Positions 1-8,804 of a DNA stretch of 64,000 nucleotides are shown piece by piece. The notes beneath the pieces are model-generated. The model was not told the DNA's origin, searched no databases, and worked only from the letters and a program-made list of their open reading frames with translations. Within the stretch, counting starts at the first letter, position 1. Each line of letters begins with the position of its first letter. The DNA is from an uncultured Alphaproteobacteria bacterium (GTDB lineage: Bacteria; Pseudomonadota; Alphaproteobacteria; RF32; CAG-239), in the NCBI GenBank assembly GCA_934277435.1, contig CAKQUE010000001.1, positions 186,001 through 250,000 on the forward strand, in the 5' to 3' direction. Position numbers and translations under genes: made by a program.

Positions 1-760
1 AAACAGAATCACCGGTTACCACAATATTGTCGGCGCAGGCTAAAAATCCGCTATAAGGATTTTCAGTTGTATCGCCCCATAAATAAGTAAATTGTGGAAT
101 CTCTTTCAACTGTTCCATAATTATTTTTTCGGGTTCGGAACCGGTGCGGCGTGAAGTGGTTATCAAAAGAGAACCACCAATTTTTTGTTTGAGTTTTTTA
201 ACAGCTTGTCCAAGCATTAAGGCGTTTTCGTTTGAAAAAGGTTTGCCTTTGATAGCACCACCGATTATCAACGCCGTTATAGGCTTGGGCAAATTTGCAA
301 ATTTAGTTTCCCATTTCTTTTTGGCTTCTTGCAAATATTGCGGCGTAATTCTATGCGGGCAGCCGGTAATGTAGTGAATATTTGAAGATGGAGTTTTGTT
401 TTTATCGTGTTCCGGCACAATAACCAAATCAAAATCTTTAAGTCCGGTTTTACCTGGGTGCATAAGCTGGATAAGTTTGGTTTTAGGGTTGTGTTTTTTT
501 ATGTAGCGGGCAACCGGTACGGTGCGGCGGCTTATGGATAACACATAATCAGGCCATGGAGCTTTAATATTTTTTTTGCTTTCAGCATCAATACCAATCA
601 ACGAACAGCCGCGTAGCCAGTTAGGAAGTCCGGAAAGTTTTGTATAAAGTAAATTTTTTTCCATAACTTTAATGTTTTTAGGTAAAGCGTCAATAACGCC
701 TTTTGCTTGTCCAACACTGCCGCGGCGGTTATCCATTAAGGCCCAAAGAATTTTTTCCAT
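1..760 (-). CDS. ELM1-like (DUF1022) protein, 3' end cut by window edge
   Basis: The reading frame runs off the left edge, so only the N-terminal 253 residues are visible. It begins MEKILWALMDNRRGSVGQ and continues with Rossmann-like segments, then an LIIGGAIKGKPF stretch and a late VVTGDSV segment. This is the pattern of the 'mitochondrial fission ELM1' (DUF1022) family, common in alphaproteobacteria and resembling a GT-B glycosyltransferase fold; its bacterial role is unproven. Two in-frame ATGs exist at 772 and 760. I prefer 760 because the GGAAAAA inside the upstream codons can act as its ribosome binding site. Family call from remembered motifs. Confidence 0.72.
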   Translation of the reverse strand, partial: MEKILWALMDNRRGSVGQAKGVIDALPKNIKVMEKNLLYTKLSGLPNWLRGCSLIGIDAESKKNIKAPWPDYVLSISRRTVPVARYIKKHNPKTKLIQLMHPGKTGLKDFDLVIVPEHDKNKTPSSNIHYITGCPHRITPQYLQEAKKKWETKFANLPKPITALIIGGAIKGKPFSNENALMLGQAVKKLKQKIGGSLLITTSRRTGSEPEKIIMEQLKEIPQFTYLWGDTTENPYSGFLACADNIVVTGDSV

Positions 761-844
761 ATTTTTTTCCATAAATATTTTTGATTTTTAAATACTATAT
801 GCTATATCAAGAATATAGCAAGTTTTTTTTGCAGGGAGGGTAAT

Positions 845-1240
845 ATGAGATTTTTTATGGCGTTATTTTTGGTTTTGAATTGCTGTGTTTCAAGTGTTTT
901 GGCTCAAACGATGAATGATGAGGCTAAACATCAGCAAAGAGTTGCAGAAATGGAAAATAATCCGGTTGTAAAATATAGCCGTAGTCTTTTGCCAACCAAT
1001 AAAGACCAAAAAACCGCCCGTAATTTGATGGTAGTTAAAGAAGTAGTAAATTTTAAAATGGGTGATGAAAATTTGGCTAAATACTATGATAATTTAGATG
1101 ACAATAAAAAATATAACAAAGATATGGATAAAATATTTTCTAAATTAAGCAATAGCAAACGTAACAACCAAAAAAACAAACAAGTTATTGAAATATTGAA
1201 TGACGCCGGCGAGAGAATATATAATCTGATGTCTAATTAA
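845..1240 (+). CDS. Small secreted protein, unknown function
   Basis: A 131-residue protein with a clear Sec signal peptide: MRFF, a hydrophobic core to about residue 18, then an SVLAQT cleavage region. The mature part is highly charged and rich in Lys and Asn, with no domain I recognise. The start is supported by a strong GGGAGGG site seven bases upstream. It lies in the same direction as the lipoprotein gene after it, but a 70-base gap with AT-rich sequence suggests separate transcription is possible. No function assigned. Confidence 0.7.
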   Translation: MRFFMALFLVLNCCVSSVLAQTMNDEAKHQQRVAEMENNPVVKYSRSLLPTNKDQKTARNLMVVKEVVNFKMGDENLAKYYDNLDDNKKYNKDMDKIFSKLSNSKRNNQKNKQVIEILNDAGERIYNLMSN

Positions 1241-1313
1241 TAATTGTTTAATTATTATTGCGCTATAATTTCCTTGTGTTAACGGTTCTTAAAGAAGCGT
1301 AAAGTGAGGAAAT

Positions 1314-1634
1314 ATGAAAAAAGTTTTAATGTTGTGCCTGTTGGCGCTGGCTTGTGTATCTTGTCAATCTAATGTTGATGAAAATACCGGCGAGCCTGTT
1401 TATTCTTCTGATGCCGAACGTTTTCGCCGTAATATTTCCACAAAGGCGATGGGCGAAGATTATGTAGTTTATGAGTATATGGATGTGCGCATTGATGATG
1501 TGGCAACTTTAGCTTCTGCATATTGTTTTGAAATGACCAACGGTGTTAAAAAAGCTTATCTTCGTGACATTTATATGTATAAAAACCATAAGAGAAGAGC
1601 AACTTTTGACTGTGTTGACCTTGCAGCAGAGTAG
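1314..1634 (+). CDS. Small putative lipoprotein
   Basis: A 106-residue protein with a short lipoprotein signal, MKKVLMLCLLALACVSC. The Cys at residue 17 is the likely lipidated residue, so the mature protein would be membrane-anchored in the envelope. The remaining sequence has no recognised domain; two further Cys near residues 71 and 100 could form a disulfide. A GTGAGGA site precedes the ATG. The dnaJ-like gene starts 39 bases after its stop, so the two may be co-transcribed. Confidence 0.72.
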   Translation: MKKVLMLCLLALACVSCQSNVDENTGEPVYSSDAERFRRNISTKAMGEDYVVYEYMDVRIDDVATLASAYCFEMTNGVKKAYLRDIYMYKNHKRRATFDCVDLAAE

Positions 1635-1673
1635 TTTTATCCCTATATAAAATCTTAGGGAGAATAATAAAAT

Positions 1674-2624
1674 ATGAGTAAAAATTTATATGATGTTTTA
1701 GGTGTTGCCAAAACAGCTTCTGAGGCTGAAATTAAGTCAGCATATAGAAAATTGGCGCGTAAATATCATCCGGATTTGAATAAAGATGATAAAAGCGCAG
1801 CGGATAAATTTAAAGAAGTTTCAAATGCTTATGACATTATAGGCAATGCGGAAAAACGTAAGAAATATGATAATAATGAAATAGATGAAGACGGCAAACC
1901 GACAGGGTTTGGTGCCGGTTTTGGTGCTGGTTCTGGCGGCTCTGGTTTTGGGGGATACCAAAATTACGGCGGAAATCCGTTTAGTGGTTTTAAAAGCGGT
2001 GGTTTTAGCGGTTCGCAAGGCGGATTTGATTTTTCTTCTATTTTCGGCGATGATATTTTTTCACAATTTGGCGGAGCTGCTCAAGGCGGTTTTAGACAAC
2101 GTGCGGCGGCGCAGCGTGGTCAAGATGTGGCATATAATATGCGTGTTGACTTTTTAGACGCGGCCAAAGGCGTTGAAAAACAAATCAATTTGAATGGTAA
2201 AACCATTAATGTAAAAATTCCGGCCGGTATGCAGAGTGGTCAGACCATGCGTTTGAAAGGTTTGGGCAATGTCGGTATAAACGGCGGCGAAAATGGAGAT
2301 GTTTTGATAACGGTCAATGTTGATGAACATCCGTATTTTAAAGCTGATGGTTTGAATATTTTGCTTGATTTACCGATTTCTATCAAAGAAGCGATTAGCG
2401 GCGCAAAGATAACAATTCCGACAATTAATGGTAAAGTTGCAGTCACAGTGCCGGCTTTTTCTTCTAGCGGTGAAAAACTGCGCTTGAAAGGGCAGGGTAT
2501 AAAAGCAAAATCAGGTCAAGGCGATGAAATTGTCAATTTGCAGATTGTTTTGCCTAAAGATAAATCTGCAGAATTATCAGCAGCTGCTGAAAAAATGGAA
2601 AATTACGCGGTTAGGAGTTTTTGA
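1674..2624 (+). CDS. cbpA: CbpA-type DnaJ co-chaperone
   Basis: A 316-residue Hsp40. Residues 3-70 form a J domain with the HPD tripeptide at 32-34, which stimulates the DnaK ATPase. A Gly/Phe-rich linker follows (about 78-145), then the C-terminal substrate-binding domains (about 150-310) with GQTMRLKGLG and GEKLRLKGQG repeats. The CxxCxGxG zinc repeats of true DnaJ are absent, which makes it a CbpA/DnaJ-II type of ordinary length. An AGGGAG site precedes the ATG. Its TGA overlaps the ATG of the next gene (TGATG), so the two are translationally coupled. Confidence 0.88.
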   Translation: MSKNLYDVLGVAKTASEAEIKSAYRKLARKYHPDLNKDDKSAADKFKEVSNAYDIIGNAEKRKKYDNNEIDEDGKPTGFGAGFGAGSGGSGFGGYQNYGGNPFSGFKSGGFSGSQGGFDFSSIFGDDIFSQFGGAAQGGFRQRAAAQRGQDVAYNMRVDFLDAAKGVEKQINLNGKTINVKIPAGMQSGQTMRLKGLGNVGINGGENGDVLITVNVDEHPYFKADGLNILLDLPISIKEAISGAKITIPTINGKVAVTVPAFSSSGEKLRLKGQGIKAKSGQGDEIVNLQIVLPKDKSAELSAAAEKMENYAVRSF

Positions 2625-3187
2625 TGCTTTTAGAAAGCCTAAAACAGTTTGATTGGATGAATGAGCCGGCAAATGTTAGGTTTGATGAAAACGGCATGGT
2701 GGTTTTGGCCAAGTATAGAACTGATTTTTGGTGTTGCGCCCGTTATAATTTTCGCAAAGATGACGGTCATTTTTTCTTTAGCTATGTTTTGGGTGATTTT
2801 TGTTGTGATTTGAATTGGGAATTTGCCAATGCCGGATTATTTGACCAGTGCGGGTTAATGCTGCGTACCGATGTGAACAACTGGTTTAAATGTTCAATAA
2901 TGTATGAAAAAGATGATGCTCCGATGTTGGCAACTTCTTTGACAATAGATGGTTATTCGGATTTAGCAACTATTCCTTTGCCGGCAGGCGTAAAGCGTGT
3001 GTGGTATCGTTTGAAAAAATATAAAGGCTGTTATATAGCCAGTTATTCTCTTGACGCGCAAAATTATATTCAATTGCGTAAGTTTTATTTGGTTCACGAT
3101 GTTGATGATGTAAAAGTCGGAGCTTATATTTGTTCTCCGCAAAAAGAAGATTTTGTGGCGACTTTACATGAAATAAAATTATACTAA
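2624..3187 (+). CDS. DUF1349 family protein
   Basis: A 187-residue protein of the DUF1349 family, with a concanavalin-like beta sandwich. Recognisable features are FWCCARYNF, the core AGLFDQCGLMLR, then NWFKCSIMYE and a C-terminal KVGAYICSPQ segment. Relatives are annotated as YesU-like or 'regulation of enolase'; the biochemical role is unclear. The ATG overlaps the stop codon of the J-protein gene, and GGAGTTT lies just upstream inside that gene, so expression is coupled to it. Confidence 0.8.
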   Translation: MLLESLKQFDWMNEPANVRFDENGMVVLAKYRTDFWCCARYNFRKDDGHFFFSYVLGDFCCDLNWEFANAGLFDQCGLMLRTDVNNWFKCSIMYEKDDAPMLATSLTIDGYSDLATIPLPAGVKRVWYRLKKYKGCYIASYSLDAQNYIQLRKFYLVHDVDDVKVGAYICSPQKEDFVATLHEIKLY

Positions 3188-3217
3188 ATGAGATTTAATT
3201 AGATTTTTAAATTTCCC

Positions 3218-3247
3218 TTGCTTATTTTAACAGTAATAAGTTATATT
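3218..3247 (+). promoter_or_regulatory. Putative sigma70-type promoter of the leader RNA
   Basis: TTGCTT (3218-3223) and TATATT (3242-3247) are separated by 18 bases. They would place the transcript start near 3254, at the first hairpin of the structured RNA. Read by eye only. Confidence 0.5.
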
Positions 3248-3251
3248 AGAC

Positions 3252-3442
3252 ATGCATTATAAAATGCAGGGCGTCAGAAACCCTTTTCAATAGGAGTCAT
3301 TGCATATTGACTTGATTTATATGCCGATTTCTGCCAAGAGCGGATGTCGGCTAAATAAGGCTATGTGCTGAATAAGCCGAGCCGTTTCCTATTGTACGGT
3401 TTCTGAACATCCGCCCGCTTTTTAACAGCGGGTTTTGTTTTT
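3252..3442 (+). ncRNA. Structured pseudoknotted leader RNA with intrinsic terminator
   Basis: Several nested helices fit this stretch. Hairpin a is TGCATT/AATGCA (3253-3258 with 3263-3268). Hairpin b is GGG/CCC (3269-3271 with 3281-3283), and its loop TCAGAAA (3274-3280) is complementary to TTTCTGA at 3400-3406. A long-range stem CAATAGGA/TCCTATTG (3288-3295 with 3387-3394) encloses three small hairpins at 3296-3311, 3323-3351 and 3359-3378. It ends with a terminator, CCCGC/GCGGG at 3414-3432 plus a T-rich run. The prepilin-like gene starts 27 bases further on. The same architecture occurs at 57084-57259 on the other strand. I do not recognise a known RNA family. Confidence 0.65.
3414..3442 (+). 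terminator. Intrinsic terminator at the end of the leader RNA
   Basis: CCCGC (3414-3418), an eight-to-nine base loop, GCGGG (3428-3432), then TTTTGTTTTT. It lies upstream of, not after, the prepilin-like gene, so it would attenuate that gene unless read through. Confidence 0.75.
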
Positions 3443-3468
3443 ATATAACAATAAACGGAGTTGAAAAC

Positions 3469-4122
3469 ATGCATAAAAATTTAGAAAATGGCCGCTCAAT
3501 GATAGAAATGCTTGGTGTACTTGCTATTATCGCTGTTTTAACAGTTGGCGGAATTGCTGGATATTCGAAAGCTTTAAGAATGTATAAATCTAATATTCAA
3601 AAAAATATGATTTCAAGTATTATAGTCAATATGATAAACATACGCGATAAATTGGACAACAAATCACAAGAGTTGGAAAATATAACTTATATTTTTGAAG
3701 CAATGCATAGTATTCCGGAAGGACTTACTTATAGAAATAATTATTTATATGATACCGAAGGTAATGAAATTTATATAAATTATGGGGTAGGCGTTTGGAA
3801 TAAGCAAGATGGATCTCAGGGAAAACAATTTGTTTATGGATTTCGGTTTAACTACATTTCTTCTGCGTCTATTACTTTACCATCTGCGGAAGATTTTTGT
3901 TTAAGCACATTACAAATAATGAAAGAACGTTATTTGGAAGATTTTTATTCTTTTAAGGTTGAGTATCCAGATTCTTTGTCTTGGAATAAAGTTAAACAAG
4001 AAGTTTTATATAATAAAAACACATTAGCTAAAGCTAATTTAACTGATATTTACAAAAAATGCAAAATCACCTTTAATGAAAAAGGAACTGTTCGTTTCTC
4101 ATTAATGTTAGATCCTTATTAA
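3469..4122 (+). CDS. Type IV prepilin-like protein
   Basis: A 217-residue protein with a class III signal: a short positive leader ending in Gly, then RSMIEMLGVLAIIAVLTVGG, giving Glu at position +5 of the mature form and a long hydrophobic helix. This is the prepilin peptidase / type IV pilin or type II pseudopilin N-terminus. The C-terminal part has two Cys (EDFCLST and YKKCKIT), a likely D-loop disulfide. GGAG sits eight bases before the ATG. The gene follows the structured leader RNA and is closed by a terminator. No assembly ATPase or platform gene is nearby. A similar gene lies at 56351-57049. Confidence 0.82.
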   Translation: MHKNLENGRSMIEMLGVLAIIAVLTVGGIAGYSKALRMYKSNIQKNMISSIIVNMINIRDKLDNKSQELENITYIFEAMHSIPEGLTYRNNYLYDTEGNEIYINYGVGVWNKQDGSQGKQFVYGFRFNYISSASITLPSAEDFCLSTLQIMKERYLEDFYSFKVEYPDSLSWNKVKQEVLYNKNTLAKANLTDIYKKCKITFNEKGTVRFSLMLDPY

Positions 4123-4158
4123 AAAACTCCCCGCTAAGTTAATAACGGGGAGTTTTTT
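4121..4158. terminator. Bidirectional terminator between prepilin-like gene and ppdK
   Basis: ACTCCCCG (4126-4133) pairs with CGGGGAGT (4146-4153), flanked by A6 on the left and T6 on the right. It serves the two convergent genes. Confidence 0.9.
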
Positions 4159-4176
4159 GTAGTCAATCTCTAAAGA

Positions 4177-6855
4177 TTAAGCAGCTTTCTTTTCTGCGTG
4201 GTCTTTTTGAGTTTTGCCAAATTTGATTGCAGCTTGAGCAGCAGCCAAACGAGCTACCGGTACACGGAACGGTGAGCAAGACACATAGTCTAAACCACAC
4301 TGTTGGAAGAACTCGATGGATTTAGGGTCACCACCGTGTTCACCGCAAACACCCAACAACAATTCTGGGTTAGTTTTACGGCCGTATTCGCAAGCGCGTT
4401 TAACCAATTTACCAACACCTTCAACATCAATAGAAGCAAACGGATCTGCAACATAAATGCCTTTAGCGCGGTAGCAATCCAAGATAGCACCGGTATCATC
4501 ACGGCTCATACCCAAAGTTGTTTGAGTCAAATCGTTTGTACCAAAACCAAAGAATGCAGCAGAAGCAGCGATTTCTTCAGCCATCAAAGCGGCTCTTGGC
4601 AATTCAATCATGGTACCAACTTCATATTCAATAGATTTGCCTTTTTCAGCAAACAAAGCTTTAGCAGTTGTATCAATGATGTTTTTAACAATATCCAATT
4701 CTTTCTTAGAACCAACCAATGGAACTTCGATTTCAGGTATAACTTTAACGCCTTCATCGCGGCATTCCAAAGCAGCTTCCAAGATAGCGCGGGTTTGCAT
4801 TTCGCAGATTTCCGGATAGGTAATCGGCAAACGGCAGCCACGATGACCCAACATAGGGTTCATTTCGTGCAAAGAGTTAGCGCGGTTTTTAACTTCGGCT
4901 AAAGTTTTGCCCATTTTATCAGCCAATTCCTGCATTTCTGCATCTGTGTGAGGCAAAAATTCATGGAGCGGTGGGTCCAACAAACGAATAACTACAGGGA
5001 AACCGTTCATGGTTCTGTACAATTCTTTGAAGTCTTCTTTTTGATATGGCAACAATTTAGCCAAAGCAGCACGGCGGCCGGCTTCATCATCAGACAAAAT
5101 CATTGTGCGCATATCAGAAATTCTTTTAGCGTCAAAGAACATGTGTTCGGTACGAGCCAAACCAATACCTTCAGCACCAAATGCCAAAGCTTGTTTAGCG
5201 TCAGCAGGTGTTTCTGCGTTGGCGCGAACACTCATAGTGCGGATTTCATCAACCCAGCCCATAAATGTACCAAAGTTACCGGTCATAGATGCGCTAACAG
5301 TCGGAATTTCACCTTCAATAATTTGACCTTTAGCACCATCCAAAGATACCCAATCGCCTTCTTTAATTACAACGCCAGATTTTGTAGACATTGTTTTAGT
5401 TTTGTAGTCGATGGTGATGTCTGTAGAACCAGATACGCAAGGAGTACCCATACCACGAGCAACCACAGCAGCGTGAGAAGTCATACCGCCGCGAGCAGTA
5501 ATCACACCTTGAGAAGCGTGCATACCGCCAATATCTTCCGGAGAAGTTTCGTTACGGATAAGGATAACTTTTTCACCTTTTGCAGCCCAAGCTTCTGCAT
5601 CTTCGGCGCAGAATACAGCACGGCCAACAGCAGCACCAGGAGATGCCGGCAAACCAGTAGCGATTACTTTTTTATTGGCTTTAGGGTCCAACATTGGGTG
5701 CAACAATTGGTCTAATTGGTCAGCACCAACGCGCATAATAGCTTCTTCTTTAGTCAACAAACCTTCGTTAACCATTTCAACAGCCATTCTTACAGCAGCA
5801 GCGGCAGTTCTTTTACCGTTACGGCATTGCAACATCCACAATTTTTTATGCTCAATTGTGAATTCCATATCTTGCATATCTTTGTAGTGTGCTTCCAAAG
5901 CGTTACGAACATCTACAAGTTGTTTGTACAAATCTGGCCACAATTCTTCCAAAGAGTTGCCTTTACCTTCAGAACCCATAGGTTGCGGAGTACGAATACC
6001 AGCCACAACGTCTTCACCTTGAGCGTTGATTAAGTATTCACCGTAGTATTTATTTTCACCTGTTGCAGGGTCACGAGAGAAGCATACACCGGTTGCAGAA
6101 TCGTTACCGGCATTACCGAACACCATGGTTTGAACGTTACAAGCTGTACCCCAATCACCAGGGATGTTGTTCAATTTACGATAGGTGATAGCGCGGGCAG
6201 CGTTCCAAGAACCAAATACGGCGCCAATACCAAGCCACAATTGTTCCCAAGGATCTTGTGGAACAACTTTGCCCAATTTTTTACCGATTTCTTTGTATTC
6301 TTTTACTAATTCTTTCAAGTCTTCGGTTGTCATATCTGTATCAGATTTGTAACCTTTGGCTTTTTTCATAGCTTCAAGAGCGCCTTCGTATTCATCAAGA
6401 TCAGCACCCAAAACTACATCAGAGAACATTTGGATAAAACGGCGGTAAGAGTCATAAGCGAATCTTTCGTTACCAGAAACTTTAGCCAAACCTTTAACGC
6501 TTTCATCGTTCAAACCGAGGTTTAAAACGGTGTCCATCATACCAGGCATAGAAATTCTAGCGCCGGAACGAACAGAGAACAAAAGCGGATTTTCAGGATC
6601 AGCAAATTTTTTACCCATAATGGCTTCAACACCGGCAACAGCTGCTTTAACTTGGTCTTTCAAGTCAGCAGGGTATGTGTTGTTGTTTGCATAGTAATAT
6701 GTGCAAACGTCTGTTGTAACGGTGAATCCAGGAGGAACAGGCAAGCCAACTTTGTTCATTTCTGCCAAGTTAGCACCTTTACCGCCCAGGAGATTACGCA
6801 TGTTGGCATCGCCTTCGGCTTTGCCATTTCCAAATGTATATACCCATTTACTCAT
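4177..6855 (-). CDS. ppdK: Pyruvate, phosphate dikinase
   Basis: An 892-residue enzyme of normal family length that interconverts pyruvate + ATP + Pi with PEP + AMP + PPi in the cytosol. Visible marks are the N-terminal ATP-grasp start with LLGGKGANLAEM, the phosphohistidine swivel domain GGMTSHAAVVARGMGTPCVSG near residue 455, and the PEP/pyruvate barrel ending in GVCGEHGGDP with the catalytic Cys. The ATG is preceded by AGGAG. It is monocistronic between two terminators. Together with AckA and Pta elsewhere in the window it suggests PPi-linked glycolysis or gluconeogenesis. Confidence 0.97.
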   Translation of the reverse strand: MSKWVYTFGNGKAEGDANMRNLLGGKGANLAEMNKVGLPVPPGFTVTTDVCTYYYANNNTYPADLKDQVKAAVAGVEAIMGKKFADPENPLLFSVRSGARISMPGMMDTVLNLGLNDESVKGLAKVSGNERFAYDSYRRFIQMFSDVVLGADLDEYEGALEAMKKAKGYKSDTDMTTEDLKELVKEYKEIGKKLGKVVPQDPWEQLWLGIGAVFGSWNAARAITYRKLNNIPGDWGTACNVQTMVFGNAGNDSATGVCFSRDPATGENKYYGEYLINAQGEDVVAGIRTPQPMGSEGKGNSLEELWPDLYKQLVDVRNALEAHYKDMQDMEFTIEHKKLWMLQCRNGKRTAAAAVRMAVEMVNEGLLTKEEAIMRVGADQLDQLLHPMLDPKANKKVIATGLPASPGAAVGRAVFCAEDAEAWAAKGEKVILIRNETSPEDIGGMHASQGVITARGGMTSHAAVVARGMGTPCVSGSTDITIDYKTKTMSTKSGVVIKEGDWVSLDGAKGQIIEGEIPTVSASMTGNFGTFMGWVDEIRTMSVRANAETPADAKQALAFGAEGIGLARTEHMFFDAKRISDMRTMILSDDEAGRRAALAKLLPYQKEDFKELYRTMNGFPVVIRLLDPPLHEFLPHTDAEMQELADKMGKTLAEVKNRANSLHEMNPMLGHRGCRLPITYPEICEMQTRAILEAALECRDEGVKVIPEIEVPLVGSKKELDIVKNIIDTTAKALFAEKGKSIEYEVGTMIELPRAALMAEEIAASAAFFGFGTNDLTQTTLGMSRDDTGAILDCYRAKGIYVADPFASIDVEGVGKLVKRACEYGRKTNPELLLGVCGEHGGDPKSIEFFQQCGLDYVSCSPFRVPVARLAAAQAAIKFGKTQKDHAEKKAA

Positions 6856-7040
6856 GGTTATTTAAGCTCCTATTAGCTATTTTGTTAAAACGAAGTTACA
6901 GCCCGCAAACGAGCCATAACTAAAATTAAAAAACTTCAATTTGCCTAGAATGTATAACACAAAACGTCAGACTTCAAGCAAAATATTACATTTTTTGGGA
7001 AAAAAATATGGACATAATTGCTTATTTTTACGCAAAAATA

Positions 7041-7070
7041 AAAAGGTTGTCCAAATAGAAACAACCTTTT
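7041..7070. terminator. Terminator downstream of carD
   Basis: AAAAGGTTGT (7041-7050) pairs with ACAACCTTTT (7061-7070). On the minus strand the hairpin is followed by a T-rich run. Confidence 0.85.
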
Positions 7071-7092
7071 TAAAAATACTCTTTTTTCGCCG

Positions 7093-7599
7093 TTATTTAG
7101 ACAAGATGTCTAACAATTTTTTATTGGCTTCATCCATTGAGCAATTGCTGTAAATTGAAACTTCGCTGGCCAAACGGCTGACAGCCTGTTCATAAATTTG
7201 GCGTTCGCTGTAAGATTGCTCCGCAATATTTTCATTACGGTATAAATCGCGGATAACTTCGGCAATGGCCACCGGATTGCCGGAATTGATTTTATTTTCA
7301 TATTCCTGCGCGCGGCGCGACCACATAATTTTACGAACTTTAGCTTTACCTTTTAAGGTGGCAAAAGCTTCATTCATTGTTTTGTCATCAGAGATTTTAC
7401 GCAAGCCGACATGCTGAATTTTAGAAGTCGGAATACGCAGAGTCATTTTGTCTTTATCAAAATTTACCACCAGAAGCTCAAGCTCGGAACCGGCAATATT
7501 TTGTTTGGTCACGTCAGCAACTTTACCCACACCATGTGTTGGATAAACGACATATTCGCCGGCGTTGAAGGTTAGTGATGGTAATTTTTTAATACTCAT
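7093..7599 (-). CDS. carD: CarD-family transcriptional regulator
   Basis: A 168-residue CarD/CdnL protein. The N-terminal RNA-polymerase-interacting Tudor-like domain carries GEYVVYPTHGVGKV (about residues 14-27) and LRIPTSKI. The helical DNA-binding C-terminus contains IMWSRRAQEYENKI and LYRNENIAEQSYSER. The family stabilises the RNA polymerase open complex, notably at rRNA promoters, and is usual in alphaproteobacteria. I start at ATG 7599, which has GGAG five bases upstream, rather than at the in-frame GTG at 7605. It has its own terminator. Confidence 0.93.
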   Translation of the reverse strand: MSIKKLPSLTFNAGEYVVYPTHGVGKVADVTKQNIAGSELELLVVNFDKDKMTLRIPTSKIQHVGLRKISDDKTMNEAFATLKGKAKVRKIMWSRRAQEYENKINSGNPVAIAEVIRDLYRNENIAEQSYSERQIYEQAVSRLASEVSIYSNCSMDEANKKLLDILSK

Positions 7600-7702
7600 G
7601 TTCACTCCAGAAAAATAAAATTTATCACGAAAACATTAGTGAATATATCACATTTTTCGGGTTAAATCTAGAGCAAAAATGCAAAATTTATTAAATTTTT
7701 CA

Positions 7703-8179
7703 CTATTTTTTAATTTTTGGAAATAATTTTGTCTGTCTTAAAGCTTCGGTTAAGGCCATGGCCGCAGAAACAGCCATATTGATTGAACGAGCCTCCGGCG
7801 ACATCGGAATCAAAAGCTGAGCGTCAGCTAATTCATGTATTTCTTCCGGCACGCCTGCACTTTCACGCCCCATTAAAATGATATCATTTGGCTTGAATTC
7901 AAAATCTAAAAACGAATCCGCTCCATGAGTTGTCATCAAAACCAAACGGCCGTATTCTTTGGGGTGCTGCGCGCGGTATTCCATAAAATCGGCCCAACTG
8001 TTGTGGCGGCGGCAATGCACAAGGTCCAAATAGTCCATACCGGCGCGGCGCATAGCTTTTTCATTAAAAATGAATCCGCAAGGTTCAATTATATCTAACT
8101 CAAGATTAAGGCAGGCGCCCAATCGTAAAAGAGTTCCTGTGTTTTGCGGAATATCCGGTTGATATAAAGCTAAGCGCAT
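7703..8179 (-). CDS. trmL: tRNA (cytidine(34)-2'-O)-methyltransferase
   Basis: A 158-residue SPOUT methyltransferase that 2'-O-methylates the wobble base of tRNA-Leu using SAM. The start LALYQPDIPQNTGTLLRLGA and the late knot motifs ILMGRESAGVP and IPMSPEARSINMAVS are typical of TrmL/CspR. Length equals that of the family. It is 19 bases downstream of secB on the same strand, so the two likely form an operon. Confidence 0.94.
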   Translation of the reverse strand: MRLALYQPDIPQNTGTLLRLGACLNLELDIIEPCGFIFNEKAMRRAGMDYLDLVHCRRHNSWADFMEYRAQHPKEYGRLVLMTTHGADSFLDFEFKPNDIILMGRESAGVPEEIHELADAQLLIPMSPEARSINMAVSAAMALTEALRQTKLFPKIKK

Positions 8180-8198
8180 GGTCGGTATTTCCTATAAA

Positions 8199-8672
8199 TT
8201 AAGCAGTTTTTTTAGCAGCTTCTTCGGCTTCTTTGGCTTTTTTTGCATTGTACAAAGCTACAAAGTCTACCGGACTTAACAGCATAGGCGGCAAACCAGC
8301 TGCTGACAAGCTGTTGGCAATAATGCTGCGGACAAACGGGAACAATAAACGCGGCATTTCAATATACAAAACCGGTTCCAAATGTTCTTCCGGAACGTTT
8401 ACAGAAACCACAGCGGCATAAGACAATTCAACAATGAACAAAGTTTTGCCTTCAATGTCAGCATTCATTTTGGCGGTCAAAGTAACATTATAGTTGCCGT
8501 CTTCCATTTTTTTGCTGTTCATTCCCATGTCTACATTGACATTAGGATTTTTGTTCATTTCCTTAAAAATTTCCGGAGCCAAAGGAATTTCCAAAGACAT
8601 ATCTTTGATGTATTGGCTATGAATCATAATGCCTGCAGGCTGTTGGTTAGTATTATTCTGAGTGTTTTCCAT
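8199..8672 (-). CDS. secB: Protein-export chaperone SecB
   Basis: A 157-residue SecB that keeps preproteins unfolded and passes them to SecA. Motifs are SQYIKDMSLEIP, the central ELSYAAVV, and MPRLLFPFVRSIIANS followed by GLPPMLLSPVDFVALY. An in-frame ATG at 8684 would add MEKK. I prefer ATG 8672 because the GGAG inside those codons is placed as its ribosome binding site. The C-terminus is Ala/Lys/Glu rich. SecA is encoded at 28274. Confidence 0.95.
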   Translation of the reverse strand: MENTQNNTNQQPAGIMIHSQYIKDMSLEIPLAPEIFKEMNKNPNVNVDMGMNSKKMEDGNYNVTLTAKMNADIEGKTLFIVELSYAAVVSVNVPEEHLEPVLYIEMPRLLFPFVRSIIANSLSAAGLPPMLLSPVDFVALYNAKKAKEAEEAAKKTA

Positions 8673-8804
8673 TTTTTTCTCCATAATTTTTTAGTTTATG
8701 TTAGAAATAATACGAAAAAAGCTAATCGTCAAATATTTATATTGATAAAATTTTTATTTGTTTTATATTATTACAATGTGTTTAGTGAGGTAAAAAGATT
8801 TTTT

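Noticed and set aside
3252..3442. 6S RNA, tmRNA, RNase P or c-di-GMP riboswitch
   Set aside because: No matching consensus segments were seen (no tag peptide, no tRNA-like acceptor, no RNase P core, no GGA...GCAAAG pattern), and there are two copies in front of the same gene type.
4948..5715. 255-residue open frame antisense to ppdK
   Set aside because: It lies wholly inside a highly conserved gene on the other strand, has Cys/His/Arg-rich low-quality composition and no ribosome binding site.
6941..7153. 70-residue plus-strand ORF between ppdK and carD
   Set aside because: It spans the carD terminator hairpin and ends inside the carD 3' end; no ribosome binding site.
8382..8804. Long upstream extension of the Tim44-like frame
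   Set aside because: It crosses secB in antisense; the family N-terminus begins at ATG 8805.
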